From Dehalococcoidia bacterium (lineage in GTDB: Bacteria; Chloroflexota; Dehalococcoidia; SZUA-161; SpSt-899): 19,936 nucleotides of DNA. The stretch lies in contig JALPXT010000014.1 of NCBI GenBank assembly GCA_023271485.1, forward strand, positions 1-19,936. Direction: 5' to 3'. Every line of letters begins with the position of its first letter. Position 1 is the stretch's first letter. Position numbers and translations under genes: made by a program. The notes below the pieces were generated by a model. The model worked only from the letters and a program-made list of their open reading frames with translations. It was not told the origin of the DNA and ran no database searches. This document shows, piece after piece, positions 1-7,657 of this stretch.

Positions 1-57
1 AATGACAGAAGCGAAGGGCTCAGAATGACAGCAAGGTGAACGGCTACAATCAATTTG

Positions 58-1287
58 ATGAAAATTCTCCACTTCGCCGATCTCCACCTGGGTGTGGAGA
101 ACTATGGCCGCATCGATCCTGCTACCGGACTATCCTCGCGGCTGGTGGAGTTCCTCACCGCCTTCGATGAACTGGTCGAGTATGCCATCAGGCATGAGGT
201 AGACCTGGTTCTCTTCTGTGGGGATGCCTACAAGACGCGCGATCCCTCCCAGACGCAGCAGCGCGAGTTTGCCCGGCGTATCGCACTCCTCGCCGCAAGC
301 GGCATCAAGGTATTCTTGCTCGTCGGCAACCATGACCTGCCCAATGCTATCGGCAGGGCTACCTCCCTGGATATCTTCGATACGCTATCCATCAAGAATG
401 TTATCGTGGGGAATGGAATCGATGCCTACCGCATCGAAACCAGAAGCGGTGACCTTCAGATTGTAGCCTTACCCTGGGTCGGGCGGAACATGCTTCTTAC
501 CAGAGATGAGGTCAAGAACCTCACGCTGGAGCAACTCAACCAGAGAATCGAGGAGCTGATCATTGAGCAACTCGAGAAGCTGGTAAGAGACCTTGATCCG
601 GACCTGCCAACCATCCTCGCGGGTCACGTTTCGCTTGCGTCAGGAAGAATTGGGGCGGAGAGGTCGCTCATGATCGGCCGCGACAATGTTCTGCATCAGG
701 GGAAAATCCCCCTGCCAGCATTCGACTATATCGCGCTCGGGCACCTGCACTCTCATCAGGTTCTTTCACTCAATCCTCCAATAGTTTACTCGGGCAGTCT
801 TCAGCCGATCGATTTCAATGAGGAAAACGAGGAGAAGGGATTCTGTGTCATCGAGCTGGAAAAGGGGAAGGCGCATTATGAGTTCCACCCGGTCAAGACG
901 CGGCGCTTTGTGACCATCGAGGTGAACGCCAATGCTGAAGATCCCACCGCAGCCGTGCGTCGGGCTATCGGCAAGAAAGATATCAAAGATGCCATCGTGC
1001 GTCTTCACATCAAAGTGTCTCCAGAGAGGGCGGGATTGATTCAGGACAGCGAGGTGCGCCAGATATTAGAGGAAGTTCATTTTGTGGCCGCGGTGGTCAA
1101 AGGGGTAGAACGAGAGGTGCGCAACCGGCTGGAGACGTACTCGGCGGAGGAGATCACTCCCCTGGAAGGGCTCAGAGCCTATCTGAACACTCGTGACTTA
1201 TCCCCGGAAAGAAGCTCAGTCCTGCTGAATTATGGGGAAAAAATCATCCGGGAACGCCTCTCATCGGATGCCACCCTTCACGTCTGA
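58..1287 (+). CDS. sbcD: SbcD/Mre11-type DNA repair exonuclease subunit
   Basis: Calcineurin-like metallophosphoesterase of the SbcD/Mre11 family, the Mn-dependent nuclease subunit that normally works with the SbcC/Rad50 ATPase on hairpins and double-strand ends. The phosphoesterase motifs are all visible: DLHLG (Asp8, His10), CGDAY (Asp56), GNHD (residues 90-93), GHV (His190) and GHLH (His229, His231). At 409 residues the length is normal. A TTG lies one codon before the ATG at 58. I prefer ATG because MKILHFADLHLG is the usual family beginning; the nearest purine-rich stretch (AAGGTG, 34-39) is too far upstream to decide. SbcC is not downstream, where it is often found, and could lie upstream of the window. 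The 57 bases before the gene repeat AATGACAG (1-8 and 24-31), like other short repeats in this genome's spacers. Confidence 0.9.
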   Translation: MKILHFADLHLGVENYGRIDPATGLSSRLVEFLTAFDELVEYAIRHEVDLVLFCGDAYKTRDPSQTQQREFARRIALLAASGIKVFLLVGNHDLPNAIGRATSLDIFDTLSIKNVIVGNGIDAYRIETRSGDLQIVALPWVGRNMLLTRDEVKNLTLEQLNQRIEELIIEQLEKLVRDLDPDLPTILAGHVSLASGRIGAERSLMIGRDNVLHQGKIPLPAFDYIALGHLHSHQVLSLNPPIVYSGSLQPIDFNEENEEKGFCVIELEKGKAHYEFHPVKTRRFVTIEVNANAEDPTAAVRRAIGKKDIKDAIVRLHIKVSPERAGLIQDSEVRQILEEVHFVAAVVKGVEREVRNRLETYSAEEITPLEGLRAYLNTRDLSPERSSVLLNYGEKIIRERLSSDATLHV

Positions 1288-1288
1288 G

Positions 1289-2866
1289 ATGGATAAACCC
1301 ATGTTATCTTTAACCTTCTACGGCGGCGTGAACGAGATCGGGGGAAACAAGATCCTCCTTGAAGACGGTCATGCCAACCTTTTCTTCGATTTTGGGTTTC
1401 CCTTCAAGAAACGCGCCCGATATTTTGAGGAGTACCTCAATCCGCGTCCTGGCGCCGGCCTCCTCGATCTGCTCGAAATGGGGATTCTCCCCCCGTTGAG
1501 AGGTATCTATCGAGAGGGTATGGGAGGTAAAAAGCTATGGCAAAGATTCAGATCACGGCCGCTCTATCGAGAGTTGACCATCGATGGCGTGTTGCTCACC
1601 CATGCCCACGTGGACCACAGCGGCTATATATCGTTCTTGCGCGACGATATCCCTATCTATTCCACTACCATGACCGCCTTCATCGCCAAGGCGATGCAGG
1701 ATAGCACGCCCCCCAATTTTGAGGGGGAGGTCTGCTACTCCCTGCCACGGGAATCGAAAGAGGGCTATCTGCGTTCGCAAGGGACCTACAGGATGCGTCC
1801 TTTCGCCTTCCTGGATTCGTTGTCCATCAGCGAGGAGGCGCGGGCTTTCTGGAATTCATCGCCTACAAAGAAGAGGCCGCTGAATTCAGACTCCTTTCGT
1901 TTCGCGCAAGAGTTTATCGGCAATCTCCCGGTGACGCTCTTCCCGGTGGATCACTCTATCCCCGGGGCGGCGGCTTTCGCCGTGGAGACCTCCTCAGGAT
2001 GGGTAGGATATACCGGCGATCTCAGGTTTCACGGCCAGGGGAGCGGACAGAGCGAGAACTTCGCCGCGGCCATGCGGCAATTGCGCCCCCGCATTCTTCT
2101 CTGCGAGGGCACGCGGTGTGGAGACCAACGCGGGACCAGTGAAGAAGAGGCCTACGAGAACTGCCTGAAGGCCGTCAGCGAGGCCAGGGGACTGGTGATC
2201 TCCGACTTCGGAGCCCGTAACGTCGAGCGCCTCCTTGCCTTTCACCGCATCGCTATCCAGACTGGGCGCAATCTTGTCATCATGGCGAAGGACGCCTACT
2301 TGCTCGATGCGATGCACCTCGTATCGGAGGAAGTGCCCTCGATCGGGGATATGCCCGACATTATGATCTATAAAGACTTCAAATCGAGACTTGCCGTATG
2401 GGAGGCGGAAATACACCGGCGCTACCATGACAAACTGATGTCGCCATCCAATGTTCGTGGGAACGCCCATGATGTCATCCTCTGTTTCAGCTTCTGGGAC
2501 TTAAACGATCTCATTGACATCGCACCCCCCGGTGGTGGAACTTATATCTACTCCTCCGCCGAGGTGTTCGACGAAGAAGGGGCGATGGATATGCGGCGTC
2601 TCGCCAACTGGGTTACTCATTTCGGGATGAAGGCCATCGGCCTGCCAAGAGAGGGTCTGAACTGGGAAATCCCTGAGGATGAGAAAGGCTTCCACTCCTC
2701 CGGTCATGCCAGCGGTCCCGAGCTCCTTGAGCTTATCCGCCGCATCAACCCCCAAATTCTGATACCCATCCACACTGAGCACCCCGAGTATTTTGTCGAG
2801 AACCTGAAGGACACCGGGATCGAGGTGCGCGTCCCCGTAGAGGGACAGACGATGACGTTTTCTTGA
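1289..2866 (+). CDS. Metallo-beta-lactamase/beta-CASP RNase J-like hydrolase
   Basis: Zinc-dependent metallo-beta-lactamase fold protein of 525 residues, most like the RNase J/CPSF group that cuts RNA or nucleic acid. The N-terminus has the family's GGVNEIGGN segment. The metal motif HAHVDH is at residues 105-110, VDHSIPG with His222 follows, then GYTGDLRFHG supplies a ligand Asp. A central block beginning ILCEGTRCG fits the beta-CASP insertion, and IPIHTEHP (His495) is the usual last motif. There is an extra segment of about 55 residues between the first beta-strands and the HxHxDH motif. The frame is open from a start at 1232 inside sbcD, but ATG 1289, two bases after the sbcD stop, fits the family N-terminus; ATG 1301 is also possible. 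Tight spacing suggests one transcript with sbcD. The substrate cannot be read from the sequence. Confidence 0.85.
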   Translation: MDKPMLSLTFYGGVNEIGGNKILLEDGHANLFFDFGFPFKKRARYFEEYLNPRPGAGLLDLLEMGILPPLRGIYREGMGGKKLWQRFRSRPLYRELTIDGVLLTHAHVDHSGYISFLRDDIPIYSTTMTAFIAKAMQDSTPPNFEGEVCYSLPRESKEGYLRSQGTYRMRPFAFLDSLSISEEARAFWNSSPTKKRPLNSDSFRFAQEFIGNLPVTLFPVDHSIPGAAAFAVETSSGWVGYTGDLRFHGQGSGQSENFAAAMRQLRPRILLCEGTRCGDQRGTSEEEAYENCLKAVSEARGLVISDFGARNVERLLAFHRIAIQTGRNLVIMAKDAYLLDAMHLVSEEVPSIGDMPDIMIYKDFKSRLAVWEAEIHRRYHDKLMSPSNVRGNAHDVILCFSFWDLNDLIDIAPPGGGTYIYSSAEVFDEEGAMDMRRLANWVTHFGMKAIGLPREGLNWEIPEDEKGFHSSGHASGPELLELIRRINPQILIPIHTEHPEYFVENLKDTGIEVRVPVEGQTMTFS

Positions 2867-2903
2867 TGGAAAAGACCCAAAATAAAGGGGAGGAATAACT
2901 GCA

Positions 2904-3439
2904 ATGAACGTGCTGAGTTCTTCGTCGGTTACCACGCAGCATCAGGCACCGGTGCCGCGGTGCTGGAACATAGCTGGACCGGTATCGTGGTCGAAGCATA
3001 CCTCAACGGCCGGAGCGTGGGCGAGGTGGGCCTCAATGCGGCCCTTGCCGGAGCATACGGCACCCCGGTCGCCCTGGTCACTGGCGACAGGGCGGCGACG
3101 GATGAGGCGCGCGCCCTTCTGGGCAATATCGAGACGGTGACCGTTAAGGATGGTGTAATGCGCACCGCTGCTCGCTGTTTGCATCCTGATGTTGCGCAGG
3201 AACAGATTCGGGAAGCGGCGGCGCGTGCCCTGCGGCTTGAAGCGTCACCATTTGTCCTATCCAAGCCGGTCACGCTACGTGTCGTTTTCCAGCGAGCTAG
3301 CCACGCCGATATGGCTGGACTGATCCCAGACAGCCGGCGGGTGGACGGCCGCACCGTTGAATGGGTAGGGGAGGTGATGCCTGCCGTCTACAAGGTATTC
3401 CGAGCAATGATGGTGCTCTCCATGGCCAATGGGGCTTGA
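2904..3439 (+). pseudogene. dppA: Internally deleted M55 D-aminopeptidase (DppA-like)
   Basis: Remnant of a peptidase family M55 (DppA) zinc D-aminopeptidase. A good ribosome site (GGGGAGG, 2887-2893) precedes ATG 2904 and the codons for MNVL, which match a DppA beginning. The homology then jumps, in another frame, to AEFFVGYHAASGTG from position 2912 and continues to the end. The C-terminal part keeps equivalents of three known DppA active-site residues: GYH (His104), LEHSW (nucleophile His115), and 18 residues later VGEVGLNA (Glu133). The SxDxEG metal motif and His60 are missing. Length is about 175 codons against about 270 in the family. The start and the remainder are in different frames, so no functional enzyme is expected. 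GTG 2960 could still initiate a 159-residue fragment, but it would lack half the zinc site. Confidence 0.82.
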
Positions 3440-3585
3440 CACTCCGTTCCTCTCGTACGCTGCGCCCGGCGGAACTGCGGATTTATGTTGATGACAACGA
3501 AATACTGTGCAAGAGGTACGCCGTGTTGAGACGATTATACCATCCCGCAGCGAAGCAGTAAATCTGTGGAATAAATGCCTGCCTG

Positions 3586-3614
3586 TTGACACGCTCCTCT
3601 AAATATCTTAGACT
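3586..3614 (+). promoter_or_regulatory. Candidate sigma-70-type promoter before thrS
   Basis: A perfect TTGACA at 3586-3591 is followed after 17 bases by TAGACT (3609-3614), four of six matches to the -10 consensus. Transcription would begin near 3621, almost at the thrS start, giving an essentially leaderless message if ATG 3630 is used. This conflicts with the weak ribosome site at 3620-3625, so one of the two calls may be wrong. I see no T-box or attenuator in 3440-3617. Confidence 0.35.
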
Positions 3615-3629
3615 TACTTGGTGGGAATC

Positions 3630-5378
3630 ATGCAGCAAGAGAAGAAAGCAAGGCGACTGGAGGCGATGCGTCACTCGGCGGCTCATGTCATGGCTGAGGC
3701 GGTGCAGGCGCTCTTTCCCGACGTCAAGTTCGGTATCGGGCCGGCGACCGAAGACGGCTTCTACTATGATTTCGAACTCCCCCGTTTCCTCACCCCCGAC
3801 GATCTCAGCGTCGTCGAGGAAAAGATGCGGGGCTCGATCGCTGTCGATGCTCCCTTCGCTAAACAGGAGGTGACCAAGGAAGCGGCACGCCCTATATTCC
3901 ATTCCCAGCCCTACAAATTGGAGTTGATCGACGATCTTGACGGCGAGACGGTCACGATCTACCGGCAGGGGAGCTTCACCGACCTCTGTCGCGGGCCGCA
4001 CCTGGCATCTACAGGGGAGCTGAAGGCTTTCAAATTGCTCAGCATCGCCGGCGCTTACTGGCGTGGCGATGAGCGGCGACCGATGCTGCAGCGGATTTAC
4101 GGCACCGCCTTCGAAACTGAGTCCGAGCTTGCGGATCACCTCCACAAGCTCGAAGAGGCAGCCAAAAGAGACCATCGTAAACTCGGCCGGGAACTCGATC
4201 TCTTCACCATCCATGAAGGGGTCGGGGCAGGTCTTGTCCTCTGGCATCCCGGGGGTGGACGCGTACGCGTGCTGATCGAGGACTACTGGCGCAAATTACA
4301 CTATGAAGGCGGGTACGAGATCGTCTTCACGCCGCACATCGGCCGTGCTCAACTGTGGGAGAGGTCGGGGCACCTCGACTTTTACAGGGACGGCATGTAT
4401 TCGCCCATGGACATTGAGGGACAAGATTACTATGTCAAGCCGATGAACTGCCCCTTCCATATCATGATCTACAAGTCGCAGACACGCTCCTATCGCGACC
4501 TGCCGTTGCGCTGGGCGGAATTGGGCACGGTTTATCGCTATGAGCGCAGCGGAACGCTGCGCGGGTTGATGCGCGTTCGTGGCTTTACACAGGACGATGC
4601 ACACATCTTCTGCGCGCCGGAACAGGTCGAAGGCGAGATCCTGCGCGTATTGGACTTTAGTTTGAACCTGCTGCGGGGTTTTGGATTTGAGGAGTTCAAG
4701 TTCGAATTAAGTGTGCGCGACCCCGGAACGCCGGAAAAATACGCCGGCGATGATGTGATGTGGGAACAGGCCGAGGCATCGCTGGTCGCGGCATTGGAAG
4801 CTCGAAACCTGCCCTACGAGCGGATAGAAGGCGAGGCGGTTTTCTATGGGCCCAAGATTGATATCAAGATTAAGGACGCACTGGAAAGGATGTGGCAATG
4901 CACCACGATCCAGTTCGACTTCAATTTGCCGGAACGGTTTGACATGGCCTACATAGGTGAGGACGGCAAAGGGCATTGGCCTTACATGATTCACCGGACG
5001 TTGCTGGGCAGCATGGAGCGATTCCTTGGCATCCTCGTGGAACACTATGGCGGCGCTTTTCCGGTATGGCTGGCGCCGGTGCAGGTAAAAGTAATTCCCA
5101 TAGCTGATCGCCATCTGGACTATGCCCAACAGATTGGTAGTCAGTTGAGGGATGAGGGACTGCGTGTCGAAGTAGATGATCGCAAAGAAAGGATGAACCT
5201 GAAGATCAGAGAGGCGCAGTTAGCTAAAGTGCCTTATATGCTGATAACGGGCGACAGCGAGGTTCAGGATTCCACCGTAGCCCTTCGCTTGCGGAGCGGG
5301 GAGAATCTTAAGGGAGAATCACTGGAGGTATTTAAAGATCGGGTCAGGAATGTTATAATGTCTAAGCGAGGGCTTTGA
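3630..5378 (+). CDS. thrS: Threonyl-tRNA synthetase, TGS-less form
   Basis: Class II synthetase that attaches threonine to tRNA-Thr. It begins directly with the second additional (editing) domain: HSAAH (His15, His19) and DLCRGPHL (Cys120, His124) are that domain's conserved metal or editing residues. The catalytic core shows MNCPFH (zinc ligand Cys274), DDAHIF (His325) and YMIHRTLLGSMER with the last zinc-ligand His. An anticodon-binding domain of about 100 residues closes the protein. The length of 582 is about 60 short of the standard form because the N-terminal TGS domain is absent, as in some Chloroflexota. TTG 3618, GTG 3621 and ATG 3630 are possible starts; ATG is preferred with GGTGGG (3620-3625) four bases upstream. 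It leads the translation gene cluster. Confidence 0.95.
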   Translation: MQQEKKARRLEAMRHSAAHVMAEAVQALFPDVKFGIGPATEDGFYYDFELPRFLTPDDLSVVEEKMRGSIAVDAPFAKQEVTKEAARPIFHSQPYKLELIDDLDGETVTIYRQGSFTDLCRGPHLASTGELKAFKLLSIAGAYWRGDERRPMLQRIYGTAFETESELADHLHKLEEAAKRDHRKLGRELDLFTIHEGVGAGLVLWHPGGGRVRVLIEDYWRKLHYEGGYEIVFTPHIGRAQLWERSGHLDFYRDGMYSPMDIEGQDYYVKPMNCPFHIMIYKSQTRSYRDLPLRWAELGTVYRYERSGTLRGLMRVRGFTQDDAHIFCAPEQVEGEILRVLDFSLNLLRGFGFEEFKFELSVRDPGTPEKYAGDDVMWEQAEASLVAALEARNLPYERIEGEAVFYGPKIDIKIKDALERMWQCTTIQFDFNLPERFDMAYIGEDGKGHWPYMIHRTLLGSMERFLGILVEHYGGAFPVWLAPVQVKVIPIADRHLDYAQQIGSQLRDEGLRVEVDDRKERMNLKIREAQLAKVPYMLITGDSEVQDSTVALRLRSGENLKGESLEVFKDRVRNVIMSKRGL

Positions 5379-5392
5379 CTTGTAGGTTACCA

Positions 5393-5462
5393 GGCCTGCC
5401 CCCGGCCGCAGGCCCAGGGGTTCACGGTTCAAGGTTGATGGTTGATGGGTCTAACCGTGAAC
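5393..5462. repeat. Two stem-loops in the thrS-infC spacer
   Basis: Two inverted repeats sit in the 111-base spacer between thrS and the proposed infC start. The first is GGCCTGC (5393-5399) with GCAGGCC (5408-5414), a GC-rich 7-bp stem. The second is GTTCACGGTT (5420-5429) with AACCGTGAAC (5453-5462), a perfect 10-bp stem. There is no T-run, so neither is a typical intrinsic terminator. The second contains GGGTTCACGGTTCAA, which also occurs at 18969-18983, so it belongs to a dispersed repeat family. A role in autoregulation of the IF3-L35-L20 operon is possible, but the sequence does not show it. Confidence 0.6.
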
Positions 5463-5474
5463 GGTTACTAAGAA

Positions 5475-5492
5475 GAGAGGTGGTAGAGAATA
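5475..5492 (+). promoter_or_regulatory. Ribosome binding site and AUA start for infC
   Basis: GAGAGGTGG at 5475-5483 is a strong ribosome binding site. It lies six bases before ATA at 5490-5492, the first codons after the in-frame TAG at 5484-5486. No comparable site precedes the downstream ATG at 5550. Rare AUU, AUA or AUC starts are a known device for IF3 self-control, because IF3 discriminates against non-standard start codons. Confidence 0.65.
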
Positions 5493-6065
5493 GTTAAACA
5501 ATATCGTGCCGTCCAACCAACCAAGCAATACCGTGTAAACCAGTGGATCATGGCCAAAGAGGTGCGGGTGATCGGTGAGTCCGGCGAGCAACTGGGTGTG
5601 ATGTCGCTGGCCGATGCTCGCCAGATGGCCAGAGAGCGTGATCTCGACCTGGTTGAAGTGGCTCCCACCGCGCAGCCGCCGGTCTGTCGCCTGCTGGATT
5701 TCGGCAAGTTCAAGTATGAACAGGCCAAGAAAGAGCGCCAGTCTCATAAGAGTCAGAAGTCAACCGGGCTGAGAGAAGTCAAGTTGCGCCCCAAGATCGG
5801 GCAGCACGATATTGATTTCAAAGTTCGTACGGTGAAGAGGCTGCTCGAGGAGGGGGACAAAGTCAAGATTCTGGTCATCTTCCGCGGACGTGAGATTGTC
5901 CACCCTCATTTAGGAAAGGATCTGGTGGAGGGAGTGATCAAATCCCTGGGAGAAGCCGCCAAAGTGGAAAGGGGTATCGGTATGGAGGGGCGGACCATGA
6001 CCGTGATTTTGTCGCCAGGTAAGCCAAAAAAAAGGGGCAAGGATGCCGAAACTCAAAACCCGTAA
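5490..6065 (+). CDS. infC: Translation initiation factor IF-3
   Basis: IF3 binds the 30S subunit, keeps it free of 50S and checks the start codon. The frame is open from 5487. The segment KQYRVNQWI before the first ATG (5550) matches the conserved IF3 N-terminus (family pattern near yRvNexIra-evRvI), so a start at 5550 would remove conserved residues. I therefore place the start at ATA 5490, giving 191 residues. The N-terminal domain has EVRVIGESGEQLGVM. The linker has VCRLLDFGKFKYEQAKK. The C-terminal domain begins KEVKLRP-like (REVKLRPKIGQHDIDFK). The tail is basic and overlaps rpmI by 23 bases, so the two are probably translationally coupled. Confidence 0.88.
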   Translation: MVKQYRAVQPTKQYRVNQWIMAKEVRVIGESGEQLGVMSLADARQMARERDLDLVEVAPTAQPPVCRLLDFGKFKYEQAKKERQSHKSQKSTGLREVKLRPKIGQHDIDFKVRTVKRLLEEGDKVKILVIFRGREIVHPHLGKDLVEGVIKSLGEAAKVERGIGMEGRTMTVILSPGKPKKRGKDAETQNP

Positions 6066-6246
6066 ATCGCTGAAAAGACGATTCCGTGTCACCGGCACGG
6101 GCAAGATAATGCGTGTCAAGATTGGCAAGAGCCATCTGCGCCGCAAGAAAGCCAAGCGAACCAAACGAACCTATTCTCAGAGCATTGAACTGCATCCCGC
6201 AGACAAGAAACGAATGAAGAAGGTCTTCCCGGCGGGGTTGAGATAA
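6043..6246 (+). CDS. rpmI: 50S ribosomal protein L35
   Basis: Small, highly basic protein of the large ribosomal subunit. The 67-residue length and MPKLKTRKSLKRRFRVTGTG beginning are typical of bL35, as are the SHLRRKKAKRTKR segment and the ending MKKVFPAG. Its start lies within the last 23 bases of infC. It sits in the conserved infC-rpmI-rplT order, which in many bacteria is repressed by L20 binding to the message. Nine bases separate it from rplT. Confidence 0.96.
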   Translation: MPKLKTRKSLKRRFRVTGTGKIMRVKIGKSHLRRKKAKRTKRTYSQSIELHPADKKRMKKVFPAGLR

Positions 6247-6255
6247 GGAGAAACC

Positions 6256-6609
6256 ATGCCACGTGTTAAAGGGGGAACAACCACTCGACGCCGTCACAAG
6301 AAGGTGTTGAAACTTACCAGGGGTCATAGAGCGTCCAGTCACTCGCTCTATAAGCGAGCACATGAGTCGATGCTCCATTCACTAAGCTACGCCTACCGTC
6401 ACCGCCGGGAGCGCAAGAGAGACATGCGTCGGCTCTGGATTGTTCGCATCAATGCGGCCACCAGGGAGCACGACTTGCCTTATAACAAGTTCATGCACGG
6501 TCTGATCAGAGCCGGCGTATCCCTCGACCGGAAGATACTGGCCGATATGGCGGTGCGAGATTCGGCGGCCTTTGCTCAACTGGTGGAGATTGCCAGGGGC
6601 CAGCGATGA
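6256..6609 (+). CDS. rplT: 50S ribosomal protein L20
   Basis: Ribosomal protein bL20, which binds 23S rRNA and is needed early in 50S assembly. The 117-residue length is standard. The basic N-terminal arm (MPRVKGGTTTRRRHKKVLKL) and the globular end (LWIVRINAATREHDLPYNKF, then GLIRAGVSLDRKILADMA) are typical. AAGGAG at 6245-6250 is a well-placed ribosome site. The stop overlaps the pheS start as ATGA at 6606-6609, so translation is probably coupled. Confidence 0.97.
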   Translation: MPRVKGGTTTRRRHKKVLKLTRGHRASSHSLYKRAHESMLHSLSYAYRHRRERKRDMRRLWIVRINAATREHDLPYNKFMHGLIRAGVSLDRKILADMAVRDSAAFAQLVEIARGQR

Positions 6610-7646
6610 TAGAAACCCTTGAAGAGATTAACTCCAGGGCATTGGATGAACTGCGGAATCTCAATGATCTGAACGAGATCGAGGCCTGGCGAGTCGGGTA
6701 CCTCGGCAGGAAGGGAACGGTAACCCAGCTGCTGCGAGGTCTCTCCAGCTTACCGATCGAGGAAAGGCGGGAGGCCGGAGCGGCTGCCAATAATCTCAAG
6801 TCGCTCTTAGAGCAGGCCCTGGTCGAGAAACAAGAATCGCTCAAAAAGGCCGAGTTAGATAAACTTGTGCAGCAATCCCGCCTGGATGTTACCCTCCCGG
6901 GACATCATGTTCAAGTGGGCCGGCTCCATCCCACGACGAAGATACTCCGCGAGGCCTGCGCGGTTTTCGTCGCCATGGGCTTTGAGGTAGTCGAAGGGCC
7001 GGAGGTCGAGTGGGATTATTACAACTTCGAGGCGCTGAATATCCCCAGGGATCACCCGGCCCGTGATATGTGGGCTACTCTCTGGATTGACTACGAAAAC
7101 GAAGCCGGCGAGCGACCCATGCTGCTGCGCACTCATACCTCGCCGATGCAAATCCGGTTTATGGAAAAAAGACAGCCTCCAATACGCGTCATCATGCCGG
7201 GCAAGGTCTATCGCCATGAAGCCACCGACGCTACGCATGAATCCATGTTCTACCAGATCGAAGGCTTGGCGGTGGACAAAGGCATTTCGATGGCTCACCT
7301 TAAGGGGACTCTCTACGAATTTGCCCGCCGGCTCTTTGGCCGGGACCGCAAGGTGCGGTTTCGCTGTGACTATTTCCCGTTCGTCGAGCCTGGCGTGGAC
7401 ATGGCGATCGACTGTTTCATCTGTCAGGGCAAGGGCTGTCGCGTGTGTGGTGGTGAGGGATGGATCGAGATTCTGGGCGCGGGGATGGTACACCCCGATG
7501 TCCTGCAGCGGGTGAACTACGACCCGGACATCTACACCGGCTTTGCCTTCGGCATGGGCCTGGAACGCATCCCGATGCTCAAGTATGGCATCGACGACAT
7601 CCGGCTTTTCTACAGCAATGACCTCCGCTTTCTGGAGCAATTCTAG
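6606..7646 (+). CDS. pheS: Phenylalanyl-tRNA synthetase alpha subunit
   Basis: Catalytic alpha subunit of the alpha2-beta2 PheRS. An N-terminal helical arm of about 90 residues, which binds tRNA-Phe in the family, precedes the class II core. Core motifs visible are HPARDMW, LLRTHTSPMQIRFM, GKVYRHEATDATHESMFYQIEG, FPFVEPGVDM and GFAFGMGLERIPMLKYGIDDIR. A CxxC-x4-CxxC cluster (Cys270, 273, 278, 281) lies before GWIEILGAGMVHP, as in many bacterial PheS proteins. The length of 346 is normal. The beta-subunit gene pheT, which often follows, is not here; hisS takes its place after 11 bases, so pheT must lie elsewhere. Confidence 0.96.
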   Translation: MIETLEEINSRALDELRNLNDLNEIEAWRVGYLGRKGTVTQLLRGLSSLPIEERREAGAAANNLKSLLEQALVEKQESLKKAELDKLVQQSRLDVTLPGHHVQVGRLHPTTKILREACAVFVAMGFEVVEGPEVEWDYYNFEALNIPRDHPARDMWATLWIDYENEAGERPMLLRTHTSPMQIRFMEKRQPPIRVIMPGKVYRHEATDATHESMFYQIEGLAVDKGISMAHLKGTLYEFARRLFGRDRKVRFRCDYFPFVEPGVDMAIDCFICQGKGCRVCGGEGWIEILGAGMVHPDVLQRVNYDPDIYTGFAFGMGLERIPMLKYGIDDIRLFYSNDLRFLEQF

Positions 7647-7657
7647 GGAGGTTGATC

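Noticed and set aside
3440..3617. Possible T-box leader before thrS
   Set aside because: I could find neither a T-box-like conserved segment nor a terminator hairpin with a T-run, and the space is short.
3483..4247. 254-codon reverse-strand open frame over the thrS start
   Set aside because: It lies opposite thrS, which is unmistakable, and has no family features.
5393..5414. GC-rich stem after thrS as an intrinsic terminator
   Set aside because: No T-run follows; the next bases are CAGGGG. thrS and infC may be cotranscribed.
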